Of a DNA stretch of 64,000 nt, positions 29,706 to 38,543 are shown piece by piece. Position 1 is the stretch's first letter, and the number at the start of each line of letters is the position of its first letter. This DNA comes from JANQOH01 sp965200095. GTDB lineage: Bacteria; Pseudomonadota; Alphaproteobacteria; UBA7887. The notes beneath the pieces are model-generated. The model saw only the letters and a program-made list of their open reading frames with translations, was not told the DNA's origin and searched no databases. The position numbers and the translations under genes are program-made. The DNA lies in assembly GCA_965200095.1 (NCBI GenBank), contig OZ241350.1, positions 310,001 to 374,000 of the forward strand, read 5' to 3'.

Positions 29706-30225
29706 GGCGCCGCGAATCCGGGCCGGTTTGCGGAGCGCCGCCTTGCGCGCCGCGGCCGCGGTCTCCGCGGCAAGCCGCGCCGCCGCCTGGACCGCCGCCG
29801 CCGCGTTCGTCGCTATCGGCCTGATCGTCAGCTACGAAGCCGTCATGCGCTATGCGTTCCTGTCGCCCACGCGCTGGGTCGAGGAACTCGCGCGCGTCCT
29901 GCAGATCTACGGGGTTTTCCTCGCCTGCGCATGGCTGGCGGGCGAACGCGCGCATATCCGCATTTCCCTGCTCACCGGCGTTCTGCCCGCCGCCGCGCGG
30001 GTCTGGACGGAGCGTTTTGCGCTCGCCTTCGTCGCCGCCGCGTCGCTCTGCGGCGCGTGGTATTCGGCGACGCTGATGCGGTTCGCCGCGGCGACCGGGC
30101 AATACACCGACTCGACGCTGGCGCTGCCCCTGTGGGCGCTTCATGCGCCGGTCGCGGCGGGCCTGGGGCTGACGGCGGCGCGGGTTTGCGCCAGCCTTAT
30201 CGAAGACCTTCTCGAAGCGCCGTGA
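29671..30225 (+). CDS. dctQ: TRAP transporter small permease DctQ
   Basis: The small four-helix membrane subunit. Hydrophobic segments follow from about residue 40, with the family motif VRYAFLSPTRWVEELARVLQIY-like region shown by RYAFLSPTRWVEE and RAHIRISLLTG. The longest frame begins at TTG 29671, overlapping dctP by 35 bp and giving 184 residues; in-frame TTGs at 29728 and 29743 would give shorter, more usual N-termini. No ATG is available, so the start is uncertain. It overlaps dctM by 4 bp. Confidence 0.8.
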   Translation: MPQRKRLPSPIEAPRIRAGLRSAALRAAAAVSAASRAAAWTAAAAFVAIGLIVSYEAVMRYAFLSPTRWVEELARVLQIYGVFLACAWLAGERAHIRISLLTGVLPAAARVWTERFALAFVAAASLCGAWYSATLMRFAAATGQYTDSTLALPLWALHAPVAAGLGLTAARVCASLIEDLLEAP

Positions 30226-31517
30226 CCGCGGCGGCGATCTTTCTCGCCCTGATCGCCCTGCTGCTCGCCGGGGTCGATATCGCGTTCGTCCTCGTCGGCC
30301 TCGGCGCGGCGCTGCTGCTGCTCGACGGCTCTTCGGGGCTGGTCGTTGCCCAGGCGCTGATGTCGAGCATGGACAATTTCATTTTGCTCGCCGTGCCGTT
30401 GTTCATCCTGATGTCGAACGTGCTGCTGCGCGGCGGCGCCGGCGCCCGGCTTTTCGCGGCCGCGCAGAGCTGGGTCGGTCACTGGCCCGGCGGGCTCGCC
30501 GTCGCCACGGTCCTGTCCTGCGCTCTTTTCGCGGCGATTTCCGGATCGTCGGTGGCCACCGCCGCCACCATCGGCACGGTCGCCATTCCCGAACTCGTGG
30601 CGCGCGGCTACCGGCGGCGCTTCGTCTTCGGCCTGCTCGCCGCCGGCGGCACGCTGGGGGTGCTCATCCCGCCGTCGATACCGATGATCGTCTACGGGTT
30701 CCTCACCGAGGAATCGATCGTCGACCTTTTCCTCGCCGGCATCGGTCCGGGGTTGCTGCTCACCGCACTGTTCGTCGGCTGGGCCGTCGTCCATGCGCGC
30801 CTCGGCGGGCATCGCCGGATCCCGCGCGCCAGCCGCGAGGAGCGCCGGCGCCGCAGCCTCGCCGCGCTGCCGACGCTCGCTCTCGCCGTCGCCGTCGTCG
30901 CCGGGATCTACGCCGGCGTCTTCACCCCGACCGAGGCGGCCGCGGTCGGGTTCGCGCTGGCGCTGGTCGTCGTGCTGGGGGTCCACCGGAGTCTGCGCTT
31001 GCGCGACCTGCCGGCGGTGGCGCGCGACTCCATGCGGACCGCGGCGATGGTGTTGTTCATCGTCGCCGGCGCGAAGGTGTTCGGACACGCCATCGCCCTT
31101 TATCAAGTCCCGCAGGAAGTTACCCGCGCTGCGGTTGCGGCGGCGACGGCGCCCGAAGGGTTCGTCGCCGCGGTCTGCGCGCTGCTTCTGATCATGGGAT
31201 GCGTGCTCGAGACGCTATCGATGATGCTGCTCATGCTGCCCGTCATCGACCCGTCTCTCGACGCTCTCGGCATCGACCCGATCTGGTTCGGGGTCATTTT
31301 CACGCTGATGATCGAGTGCGCGCTGATCACCCCGCCCGTCGGTCTGAACCTGTTCGTTATCCGCGCGGTCGCCGCCCAGGCTCTGCCGGGGAGCGACGCC
31401 GAAGCGTCTCTCGGCGATGTGGTGCGGGGCGCGGCGCCGTTCGTCGCCTTGATCCTGTCGACCGCCGTCGCCGTCGCAGCCTTTCCGCCTCTGGCCCTGT
31501 TCATCCCCTTCGGCTGA
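30222..31517 (+). CDS. dctM: TRAP transporter large permease DctM
   Basis: A 431-residue, 12-13-segment integral membrane protein that forms the ion-coupled channel of the TRAP system. The core motifs are AAISGSSVATAATIG near residue 107 and GGTLGVLIPPSIPMIVYG near 140, and the C-terminal half repeats this with GCVLETLSMMLLMLPV. The frame is open far upstream, but the GTG at 30222 gives a hydrophobic N-terminus right after dctQ (stop/start overlap GTGA). It completes the dctPQM operon. Downstream the NERD-helicase gene is convergent with a gap of 36 bp. Confidence 0.92.
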   Translation: MTAAAIFLALIALLLAGVDIAFVLVGLGAALLLLDGSSGLVVAQALMSSMDNFILLAVPLFILMSNVLLRGGAGARLFAAAQSWVGHWPGGLAVATVLSCALFAAISGSSVATAATIGTVAIPELVARGYRRRFVFGLLAAGGTLGVLIPPSIPMIVYGFLTEESIVDLFLAGIGPGLLLTALFVGWAVVHARLGGHRRIPRASREERRRRSLAALPTLALAVAVVAGIYAGVFTPTEAAAVGFALALVVVLGVHRSLRLRDLPAVARDSMRTAAMVLFIVAGAKVFGHAIALYQVPQEVTRAAVAAATAPEGFVAAVCALLLIMGCVLETLSMMLLMLPVIDPSLDALGIDPIWFGVIFTLMIECALITPPVGLNLFVIRAVAAQALPGSDAEASLGDVVRGAAPFVALILSTAVAVAAFPPLALFIPFG

Positions 31518-31553
31518 AAGCCGGCGTCGGGCGCGAGACCTGCGGGCGGCGCG

Positions 31554-33227
31554 TCATGACCGGGCGGCCTCTATCAGCCGCTCGCACCAGGGGTTCGAGC
31601 GAGCCGCCAGCAATTCAAGGTGCACCGTCGCGCGGGTCATGCCGCAATAAAGTCTCTTTTCCCAATCCTCCAACCGCTCCGGTTCGGGGTCGACATCGCA
31701 CAGGATCACCGCCGGAGATTGCTGCCCCTTGAAACGGTGAATGCTGTCGAAACGGATATCGCCCTTCGACATCTTCTGATTGCCGAACCTGTCGTAGTCG
31801 CCCTCGAAGCGACTCAAGGTGAAATTGCCGAGACGGAGACCGCGGTCGCTCATGACCGATTTGTCGAAACCGCGCATCGTCAGAAGCACGATATCCGTCT
31901 TGCGAAAGCCGCGGCGCACGAGCTCGGTGACACGCTTCGCCGCGATCCTCGGCTGGTCTTCGGCGGCGTCATACGGCCAGACCGAGACATCGAACCCGGC
32001 CGCGGCGCCGGCGCACTCGAAATCGAACGGCAGGACCGAACGGACGAAACGCGCAACGGCTCTCGGCGAGCGATGGTTTTGCCGCGCGCGCCAGCCGACG
32101 AACCCCGCCTCGTCGGGCGGGGCGGTCCGCCTGATATTCTGGTCGGGGTCCTCCAGCCAGAGGATATCTGGGTCGTCGTTCAGAAAGAGCGTCAGTATCT
32201 GAAACCATTCCGGATCGAAGTCCTGCGCCTCGTCGACAATCAGACTATCGAATTTCCACGCTTCCGGCAGCGGTCCCTCGAGGACGCGGTCCCTGACATC
32301 CTCTTCCACTTTCGTCCAGAAATCGGGAATTTCGAACATACGCCGATAATCGGGCGCCATGCCGCAATCTTCCAGAAACGATCCGCATAAACCGTTCCAG
32401 GTCTGGACCAGTCCGCAATCCGGAACAATCGCTTTCAATTTTTCGCGCAACGGACGATTGAAACAGACCATGAGCGGACGCTTGCCCGCCTTCAGGGCGC
32501 GTTGGTAGAAATACACGGCAATGCCGGTCTTGCCGCAACCTGCAACGCCCCGCACGCGCAGCCTCAGCGGCGACATTTCGATGCTGCCGATCGCATCGAC
32601 GAGAGCGGCGTCCAGCCGCGCGATAGAACGATCCTGCGCGTCGATCCGGGCATGGACGTCCGGAACGATCTGGAATTCCTGTCTGAAGAAGCGGTGGACT
32701 CTTTCCGACAAATCGCTGTCCGCGCCGCTCCCTGCGCCCAGCCTGTCGGCTATCGTCTCGACGAGGCGGTCGCGGCGCGATGCGTCGACGATGCGGTCCC
32801 TGTCCAGGCCGGCGGCGGTGACGTTGACCAGGCGGTGATCCGGGCAATAGATCAGATAATCGATCTCAAGGGTGCGTTTGCGTCGGTCCTGCATTTTGAA
32901 TTTTTCCCAGATCGCGTTGACGTTGCGCCGGACTTGCCGATGGACATCCGTTTTCTTTCCCTGATACCACTTCTCAATGAGGGCCCCGCGTTCAACGAGC
33001 GACCCATTCTTCTGTTCGATGATGAATATTCGCCCGTCGCGGTTCACAATCACGAAATCGATCTCCCCATACTCCATGCTGCGCTCATGCGCCCGCGTCC
33101 AGTCCACGCCGTGGTATACGGTAAATTCAGGGCCGAGACCGGTCTTCAAAAGATCAAGCGTCGCCAGCTCGCCGCGATGCGCGGACGACGGGGCAACTTC
33201 GGTTGTGGCGGAGACGATGCGGGCCAT
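31554..33227 (-). CDS. NERD-domain SF1 helicase (UvrD/Rep-like)
   Basis: A 557-residue fusion of a nuclease-related NERD domain with a superfamily 1 helicase. Residues 50-75 carry the NERD nuclease-like core EIDFVIV...IIEQKNG (E55, D57, E71, K73). The helicase has Walker A GVAGCGKTG (K233), Walker B LIVDEAQDFDPEW and the QNHRSPRAV segment (motif IV). Motif VI is LYCGMTRAT. The combination suggests a DNA processing or defence role. The protein is AT-richer than its neighbours and its gene starts 68 bp from the inner side of a MITE-like element, both consistent with acquisition. It has no operon partner. Confidence 0.85.
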   Translation of the reverse strand: MARIVSATTEVAPSSAHRGELATLDLLKTGLGPEFTVYHGVDWTRAHERSMEYGEIDFVIVNRDGRIFIIEQKNGSLVERGALIEKWYQGKKTDVHRQVRRNVNAIWEKFKMQDRRKRTLEIDYLIYCPDHRLVNVTAAGLDRDRIVDASRRDRLVETIADRLGAGSGADSDLSERVHRFFRQEFQIVPDVHARIDAQDRSIARLDAALVDAIGSIEMSPLRLRVRGVAGCGKTGIAVYFYQRALKAGKRPLMVCFNRPLREKLKAIVPDCGLVQTWNGLCGSFLEDCGMAPDYRRMFEIPDFWTKVEEDVRDRVLEGPLPEAWKFDSLIVDEAQDFDPEWFQILTLFLNDDPDILWLEDPDQNIRRTAPPDEAGFVGWRARQNHRSPRAVARFVRSVLPFDFECAGAAAGFDVSVWPYDAAEDQPRIAAKRVTELVRRGFRKTDIVLLTMRGFDKSVMSDRGLRLGNFTLSRFEGDYDRFGNQKMSKGDIRFDSIHRFKGQQSPAVILCDVDPEPERLEDWEKRLYCGMTRATVHLELLAARSNPWCERLIEAARS

Positions 33228-33294
33228 GTCTCACCCGTTTTGCGGCGGCGGCGTTCTTCGACCGTATAGCCCGGACGGCAATCATGGAAGCCAT

Positions 33295-33511
33295 TGTCCT
33301 CGTTCAACCCGTACGAGACGCCGAGCGAACCGCGGGGAACGGCGCGTCAAGCCTCTTCGCCGCTCCTTCGCTGCGCTTCGGCCCTGCGGGTGACCCGGTG
33401 TTCCCGCGGCCCCGAGGGCTGCCACGGCCGTATGCGGGCCTCCGGTCACGGAAAGGCCCGGATGCCGACTGCCCGAACGCGCCGTGTCTCACATGTGTCC
33501 GAACCGGGACA
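33295..33511. mobile_element. MITE-like element, copy A
   Basis: A 217-bp non-coding segment. Its left end (TGTCCTCGTTC then GAGACG) and right end (GTCTCACATGTGTCCGAACC) match the ends of the IS481-like element at 59815-60963, and its interior is closely similar to the segment at 60969-61177: shared blocks include GGGGAACGGCGCGTCAAGCC, CACGGAAAGGCCCGGAT and the right-end motif. No transposase lies inside. It is probably a non-autonomous derivative moved by the IS. No clear target duplication is seen around it. The right boundary is fixed by alignment with copy B to within a few bases. Confidence 0.65.
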
Positions 33512-33603
33512 GGGGCCGCGCCCGCCGAATATGTCGCGCATCTCCATGCGGCCGCGTGCTACGCTCGCGCGCGGATAAGGCCCCGGGGCACGGAGGCGCG
33601 GCG

Positions 33604-34404
33604 ATGGCGGATCTGGGCGGGCGGACGGCGGTAGTGACCGGGGCGGCGCGCGGCATCGGCGCAGCAACCGCAAAGGCGCTCGCCGCCGCCGGCGCCGCGG
33701 TTGCGCTCACCGACATCCTCGAGGAGGAGGGGGAGGCGACCGCCGCCGCCATCCGCGCCGCCGGCGGGTCCGCCGCCTTCCTGCGCCACGATGTCACGCG
33801 CGAGGCGGAGTGGGAGCATGTCTTCGCCGCCGCCGCGGAGCGTTTCGGCGGCCCCCATATCGTCGTGAACAACGCCGGGGTGTTCGTCCAGAGATCGATC
33901 GAGGAAATGACCCTCGAAGAATGGCGGCGACAGGCGTCCGTCAACCTCGACGGCGTGTTCCTAGGCGTCAGGCGCGCCATGAAGACGCTCAAGCGAACCT
34001 GCGCCGGAGACGGGCCGTCGGGTTCCATCGTCAACCTGTCCTCGGTGGCGGGGATCGTGGGGTCGCCGCTCAGCGCCGGCTACAGCGCCACCAAGGGCGG
34101 GGTGCGCCTGCTCACCAAGTCGGCGGCGCTCGAATGCGCGCATTTCGGCTACAAAATCCGCGTCAATTCGGTCCATCCGGGCATTATCGAAACCGACATG
34201 ATGACCGAGGTCGCGCGCAAGGCGATGAAAATCCGGGGCGCCGACTACGAAGGCGCGCTGCAATGGCTGAGCGATTTCCAGCCCATCGGCCGCCGTGGCC
34301 GCGCCGACGAGGTGGCGCGCGCGGTGGTGTTTCTCGCCTCCGACGACTCGTCGCTGATGACCGGCGCCGAACTCGTGCTCGACGGCGGCCTGACCGCGAA
34401 ATAG
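33604..34404 (+). CDS. SDR family oxidoreductase
   Basis: A 266-residue classical SDR. The cofactor loop is TGAARGIGAA at residues 12-21, LTDILEE after strand 2 favours NAD, NNAG is near residue 89, NLSSVAG holds the catalytic serine, and YSATKGG is the Tyr/Lys motif. It ends with the standard MTGAELVLDGGL. ATG 33604 is used since the frame upstream enters the MITE-like element. It resembles 3-oxoacyl-ACP reductase/cyclohexanol dehydrogenase-type SDRs. It is the first of a run of four oxidoreductase genes (to 37667), perhaps for one degradation pathway. Confidence 0.88.
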   Translation: MADLGGRTAVVTGAARGIGAATAKALAAAGAAVALTDILEEEGEATAAAIRAAGGSAAFLRHDVTREAEWEHVFAAAAERFGGPHIVVNNAGVFVQRSIEEMTLEEWRRQASVNLDGVFLGVRRAMKTLKRTCAGDGPSGSIVNLSSVAGIVGSPLSAGYSATKGGVRLLTKSAALECAHFGYKIRVNSVHPGIIETDMMTEVARKAMKIRGADYEGALQWLSDFQPIGRRGRADEVARAVVFLASDDSSLMTGAELVLDGGLTAK

Positions 34405-34473
34405 GCGCGGCTTCCGGGGACGGGGCGTCGCCGGGCGCTTGCGCCGGCGCCGGCGCGGCGCGACAATGCGCGC

Positions 34474-35673
34474 ATGAACGCGCCCGCTCCCGCCGCGGCG
34501 ACGGGCCTGCGCGCCGGACGCGCGCGCGCCGCCGAACCCTCGGTCGCCGATGTCGAACGCATCGCCCCGGCGATCCGCGCCGCCGCCGACGAGGCCGAGC
34601 GCACGCGGCGCCTGCCGCCGGCCCTGCTCGACGCGCTGCACGGCGCGGGCCTGTTCCGCATGTTGCTCCCGAAGCGCTTCGGCGGCGCCGAAATGCCCCT
34701 CCCCCGCTACATGCCGGTGGTCGAGGCCGTCGCCGGAATCGACGGCAGCACCGCCTGGTGCCTCGGTCAGGGGAACGGCTGCGCCATGACCGCCGCCTTC
34801 CTGGACCCCGCCGTCGCCCGCGAGATCTGGGGGGACGACCCCCGCGCCGTCCTCGCCTGGGGGCCCGGAAAGGGCGAGGCCGCGCCGCGCGACGGCGGAT
34901 ACGATGTGTCCGGCAGCTGGGCCTTCGCCAGCGGAATGCGCCACGCCACCTGGCTCGGCGGCATGTCCAGCGTCCCCGCCGAGGCCAATGGCGGCGGGCC
35001 GGCGCCCGTGCGCACCATGCTGTTTCCCGCCGACCGCGCCGAAACCGCCGAGATATGGGATGTCCTGGGCCTTCTCGGCACCGGCAGCGACCGGTTCTCG
35101 GTCGCCGGCCTCCACGTGCCCGCCGCATATGTCTACGACCGGGACGAACCGGCCGCCTGCCGCGAAGAGGGGCCGCTCTACCGGTTCCCCCTCAACAGCC
35201 CCTATGCGACCGGCTTTTCCGCCACCGCGCTCGGCCTCGCCCGCGCGATGTTCGACGAATTCGTCGCCCTCGCCGGCGCGAAGACTCCCCGCCTCGGCTC
35301 CGGGCGCCTCGCCGACAACGGCGCGGTGCAATTCGAGGTCGGCGAATGCGAGGCGCGCCTCGGCGCCGCGCGCGCGTTCCTCCTGCGCGAACTCGAGGAT
35401 GTGTGGGAGGACGCGGCGGCGCGGCGGCGCGTCACCGTCGAACACCGGATGCGCATCCGCCTCGCCTCCACCTTCGCCATCCGCGAGGCGAAGGCGGTCG
35501 GCGACGCGGTCTTCGACGCCGCCGGCGCGACCGCTATCTTCGCGTCGAACGGGATGCAGCGCCGCTTCCGCGATCTGCACACCGTCGCGCAGCAGCTCCA
35601 GGGCCGCAAACTCCACCTTCAGACCGTCGGCGCGTGGCGGCTCGGACACGAGCCCGACCTCGCGGCGGTCTGA
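34474..35673 (+). CDS. Acyl-CoA dehydrogenase-fold flavin monooxygenase
   Basis: A 399-residue protein of the acyl-CoA dehydrogenase fold, of the kind used by reduced-flavin-dependent (group D) hydroxylases such as HsaA or pigment-type enzymes. It has GLFRMLLPKRFGGAEMP near residue 65, GSTAWCLGQGN (where true dehydrogenases have other residues), YDVSGSWAFASGMRHA for substrate contact, and a C-terminal domain ending GRKLHLQTVG. There is no clear catalytic glutamate as in dehydrogenases, which supports the hydroxylase group. It would need a flavin reductase partner, which is not in the window. Neighbours are an SDR, an LLM flavoprotein and a ketopantoate reductase-like gene. Confidence 0.72.
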   Translation: MNAPAPAAATGLRAGRARAAEPSVADVERIAPAIRAAADEAERTRRLPPALLDALHGAGLFRMLLPKRFGGAEMPLPRYMPVVEAVAGIDGSTAWCLGQGNGCAMTAAFLDPAVAREIWGDDPRAVLAWGPGKGEAAPRDGGYDVSGSWAFASGMRHATWLGGMSSVPAEANGGGPAPVRTMLFPADRAETAEIWDVLGLLGTGSDRFSVAGLHVPAAYVYDRDEPAACREEGPLYRFPLNSPYATGFSATALGLARAMFDEFVALAGAKTPRLGSGRLADNGAVQFEVGECEARLGAARAFLLRELEDVWEDAAARRRVTVEHRMRIRLASTFAIREAKAVGDAVFDAAGATAIFASNGMQRRFRDLHTVAQQLQGRKLHLQTVGAWRLGHEPDLAAV

Positions 35674-35727
35674 CCTCCGCCGCGAACCTTTCGCGCAACC
35701 GACCGCAACCCCCGTCTGAGAGGCGCC

Positions 35728-36690
35728 ATGCAATTCGGACTGAACATCCCCCCGCGCGGCCCCCTGGCCGGGCGCGACGCCATCCTCGCCATCGCCGCGC
35801 ACGCCGAGGCGCTCGGCTTCGCCCGTCTCACCGTCCCCGACCACATCGTCGTGCCCCGGGACATCGGTTCGCGATACCCCTACGCCGAGGACGGCGCGTT
35901 TCCCGGCGCCGCCGGAGAGTTCGCCGACCCCCTCGTCATCATGGCGTTCCTCGCCGCGGCGACCTCGCGCATCGGTCTCATGACTTCGGTGCTCGTCGTC
36001 CCCCACCGCCCGGCCGTGGCGACCGCCAAGATGCTCGCCACCATCGACGCCCTGTGCGACGGACGGGTGACCCTCGGCGTCGGCGCGGGCTGGATGCGCG
36101 AGGAGTTCGAGGCCATCGGCGCGCCGCCCTTCGTCGCCCGCGGCCGCGTCACCGACGAATATATCGCCGCCTTCCGCGAGTTGTGGTGCGCCGACGACCC
36201 GCGTTTCGACGGCGAATATGTCCGCTTCGCCGACATCGTCTTCCTGCCGAAACCCGTGCAGCGGCCCATCCCGGTGTGGTCGGGCGGCGAAAGCCCCGCC
36301 GCCCTGCGCCGCGCCGGGCGCGTCGCCGACGGCTGGTATCCCGTCGGCTCGAACCCGCGCTATCCCCTCGATACCCTCGACCGCTACGACGCGCGCCTCG
36401 CCCGGGTGAAGCGCATCGCCGAAGAGTCCGGCCGCGACCCGGAAAGCCTCCATCTCGCCTACTGGGCCATGCGGCATCGCGCCGGCGAGCGCCTCGAAGC
36501 CGCCGGCGGCGGCGCCCGCTGCCTCTTCAGCGGCTCGGACGAGGAGGTCCTCGGCGACATCGCGGCCTTCGCCGGGCGCGGCGTGCGCAGCCTCAATTTC
36601 AACCTTGTCGGGGGGACGCTGTCCGCCACCCGCGACCGCATGAGCCGCTTCGCCGAGGCGATCATGGCGAAGGCGGGAGCCGAATCGTGA
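35728..36690 (+). CDS. LLM-class flavin/F420-dependent oxidoreductase
   Basis: A 320-residue TIM-barrel protein of the bacterial luciferase-like (LLM) superfamily, similar to the TIGR03619 group. Seen are the N-terminal FGLNIPPRGP strand, GFARLTVPDHIVVP, SRIGLMTSVLVVPHR and the signature TLGVGAGWMREEFEAIG near residue 113, followed by PVWSGGESPAALRRAGRVADG. It uses FMN or F420; alphaproteobacteria generally lack abundant F420, so FMN is likely. It overlaps the next gene by 4 bp (GTGA). Substrate unknown; it may act in the same catabolic run as the preceding hydroxylase-like gene. Confidence 0.82.
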   Translation: MQFGLNIPPRGPLAGRDAILAIAAHAEALGFARLTVPDHIVVPRDIGSRYPYAEDGAFPGAAGEFADPLVIMAFLAAATSRIGLMTSVLVVPHRPAVATAKMLATIDALCDGRVTLGVGAGWMREEFEAIGAPPFVARGRVTDEYIAAFRELWCADDPRFDGEYVRFADIVFLPKPVQRPIPVWSGGESPAALRRAGRVADGWYPVGSNPRYPLDTLDRYDARLARVKRIAEESGRDPESLHLAYWAMRHRAGERLEAAGGGARCLFSGSDEEVLGDIAAFAGRGVRSLNFNLVGGTLSATRDRMSRFAEAIMAKAGAES

Positions 36691-37667
36691 AGATCTCCGT
36701 CATCGGCGCCGGCGCCATGGGCGGCTCCTATGGCGGCCTCATGGCCGCGGCGGGCGCCGATGTCCGCCTCATCGACAGCTGGGCCGAACATGTCGCGGCG
36801 ATCCGCGCGGACGGCCTGCGCGTGGACGGCGCCCTCGGCGACCGCACCGTCCGGCTGCCGGCGGCGGAAGCCCCGGAGCCCGGCGAGACCGCCGATGTCG
36901 CCATCGTCTTCACCGATGCCAACAACACCCGCGCCGCCGCCGAAACCGCCGCCGGGCTGCTCGCCCCCGGCGGCTTCGCCGTCACCTTCCAGAACGGCGT
37001 CGGCAATGTCGAAACCCTGCAAGAGGTTCTGGGAAGCGAGCGCGTCCTCGGCGGGTCGAGCATGTGTTCGGCGGCCTGCATCGGCCCCGGCCATGTGCGC
37101 CTCACCCATTTGCGCGCGACCGCCATCGGCGAGATCGACGGCGTCGCGCGGCCGCGCGCCGACGCCCTCGTCCGGGCCCTCGAAGCCGCCGGTCTGCCGG
37201 TCGAACGCGCGCCCGACATCATGGGGCGCATATGGCAGAAATTCGTCGTCAATTGCGCCACCAACGCGCTCGCCGCGACCACCGGCCTGCGCCCCGGCGA
37301 ATTCGCCCGCCTGCCGGAAACCGCCGCCTTTCAGGCCCGCCTGCTCGACGAAGCCATGGCGGTCATCGACGCCAAGGGCGTCGCTCTCCCCAACCCCGGG
37401 GTCGCCGGGGCCGTCCGCGCCGGCGCGAGGAAGAGCTTCAACCTCCCGTCGATGCTCCAGCATGTCCGGGCGGGACGGCGCACCGAGATCGACTCCCTGA
37501 ACGGCGCGCTGGTCCGCGAGGCTCACGCGCTCGGCGTGCCGGTTCCCGCCAACGAGGCTCTCCTGGCCCTGCTCAAGGGCCGCGAACTCGCGCAAATGCG
37601 CGCCGTGCGTGAACCGGACCTCGATTATGACGCCTGGGAGGCGCGCGTCGCGGCCGGCGCGGAATAG
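36687..37667 (+). CDS. Ketopantoate reductase family protein (PanE/ApbA)
   Basis: A 326-residue NADP-dependent 2-dehydropantoate 2-reductase-type enzyme. The N-terminal cofactor motif is VIGAGAMGGSYGGLMA at residues 5-20, TFQNGVGN is near residue 105, and the C-terminal domain begins IWQKFVVNCATNALAA with the conserved lysine K and asparagine of the active site. The GTG start at 36687 overlaps the LLM gene stop. The classical role is pantothenate synthesis, but many paralogues reduce other 2-oxo acids, and the neighbours here are catabolic-looking, so panE is not asserted. Confidence 0.8.
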   Translation: MKISVIGAGAMGGSYGGLMAAAGADVRLIDSWAEHVAAIRADGLRVDGALGDRTVRLPAAEAPEPGETADVAIVFTDANNTRAAAETAAGLLAPGGFAVTFQNGVGNVETLQEVLGSERVLGGSSMCSAACIGPGHVRLTHLRATAIGEIDGVARPRADALVRALEAAGLPVERAPDIMGRIWQKFVVNCATNALAATTGLRPGEFARLPETAAFQARLLDEAMAVIDAKGVALPNPGVAGAVRAGARKSFNLPSMLQHVRAGRRTEIDSLNGALVREAHALGVPVPANEALLALLKGRELAQMRAVREPDLDYDAWEARVAAGAE

Positions 37668-37675
37668 CCGCGCCG

Positions 37676-38530
37676 ATGGACAGTCCGGCGAGCGATCCGC
37701 GCAAGGCGGCGGCGCGCGCCTGGTTCGAGGCGCTGCGCGACCGCCTCCGCAGCGCCTTCGAAGCGCTGGAGGACGGCCTGTACGGCGGCCCCAACGCCGA
37801 CCGGCCGCCGGGGCGGTTCGAAACCGCGCCCTGGTCCCGGCCCGGCGGCGGCGGCGGCGTCATGTCGATTATGCGCGGGCGGGTGTTCGAGAAGGTCGGC
37901 GTCAACGTCTCGACCGTCCACGGCGTGTTCTCCGAACGCTTCCGCGGCGAAATCCCCGGCGCCCGCGACGACCCGCGCTTCTGGGCCTCCGGAGTCTCCG
38001 TCGTCGCGCACCCCTTCTCGCCCCACGTCCCCGCCGCGCACATGAACACGCGCCACATCGTCACCGCGCGCGCCTGGTTCGGCGGCGGCGCCGACCTGAC
38101 CCCCACCGCGCCCGACGACGCCGACACCGCAACCTTCCACGCCGCGCTCGAGGCCGCCTGCGACCGCCATGAAATTGCCGACTACGCGCGCCTTAAGAAG
38201 CGTTGCGACGAATACTTCCATCTGCCGCACCGCAAGGAGACGCGGGGGGTCGGCGGCATCTTCTACGACGACCTGAACGGCGACTGGGACGCCGCCTTCG
38301 CCTTCACCCGCGATGTCGGCGACGCCTTTCTCGATGTCTATCCGCGCCTCGTCCGCCGCCACCGCGACCGCGGCTGGACCGCCGCCGAGCGGGCGCTCCA
38401 GCTGCGCCGGCGCGGGCGCTATGTGGAGTTCAACCTGCTCTACGACCGCGGCACCAGGTTCGGCCTCGCCACCGACGGCAACCCCGACGCCATCCTCATG
38501 TCGATGCCGCCCGTCGCCGAATGGCCATGA
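37676..38530 (+). CDS. hemF: Oxygen-dependent coproporphyrinogen III oxidase
   Basis: A 284-residue aerobic HemF, which decarboxylates two propionates of coproporphyrinogen III to vinyl groups. The family features are clear: GGGGVMSIMRGRVFEKVGVN near residue 60, NTRHIVTARAWFGGGADLTP near residue 125, GIFYDDLNGDWD and the C-terminal GRYVEFNLLYDRGT with the LMSMPP ending. ATG 37676 comes 8 bp after the preceding gene, suggesting co-transcription. It is convergent with cca. Confidence 0.95.
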   Translation: MDSPASDPRKAAARAWFEALRDRLRSAFEALEDGLYGGPNADRPPGRFETAPWSRPGGGGGVMSIMRGRVFEKVGVNVSTVHGVFSERFRGEIPGARDDPRFWASGVSVVAHPFSPHVPAAHMNTRHIVTARAWFGGGADLTPTAPDDADTATFHAALEAACDRHEIADYARLKKRCDEYFHLPHRKETRGVGGIFYDDLNGDWDAAFAFTRDVGDAFLDVYPRLVRRHRDRGWTAAERALQLRRRGRYVEFNLLYDRGTRFGLATDGNPDAILMSMPPVAEWP

Positions 38531-38543
38531 CCGGTCGCCGCGG

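Noticed and set aside
33294..33578. Plus-strand 94-codon frame in the MITE-like region
   Set aside because: A similar frame in copy B is disrupted and neither shows ribosome site or domain; the shared DNA explains it.
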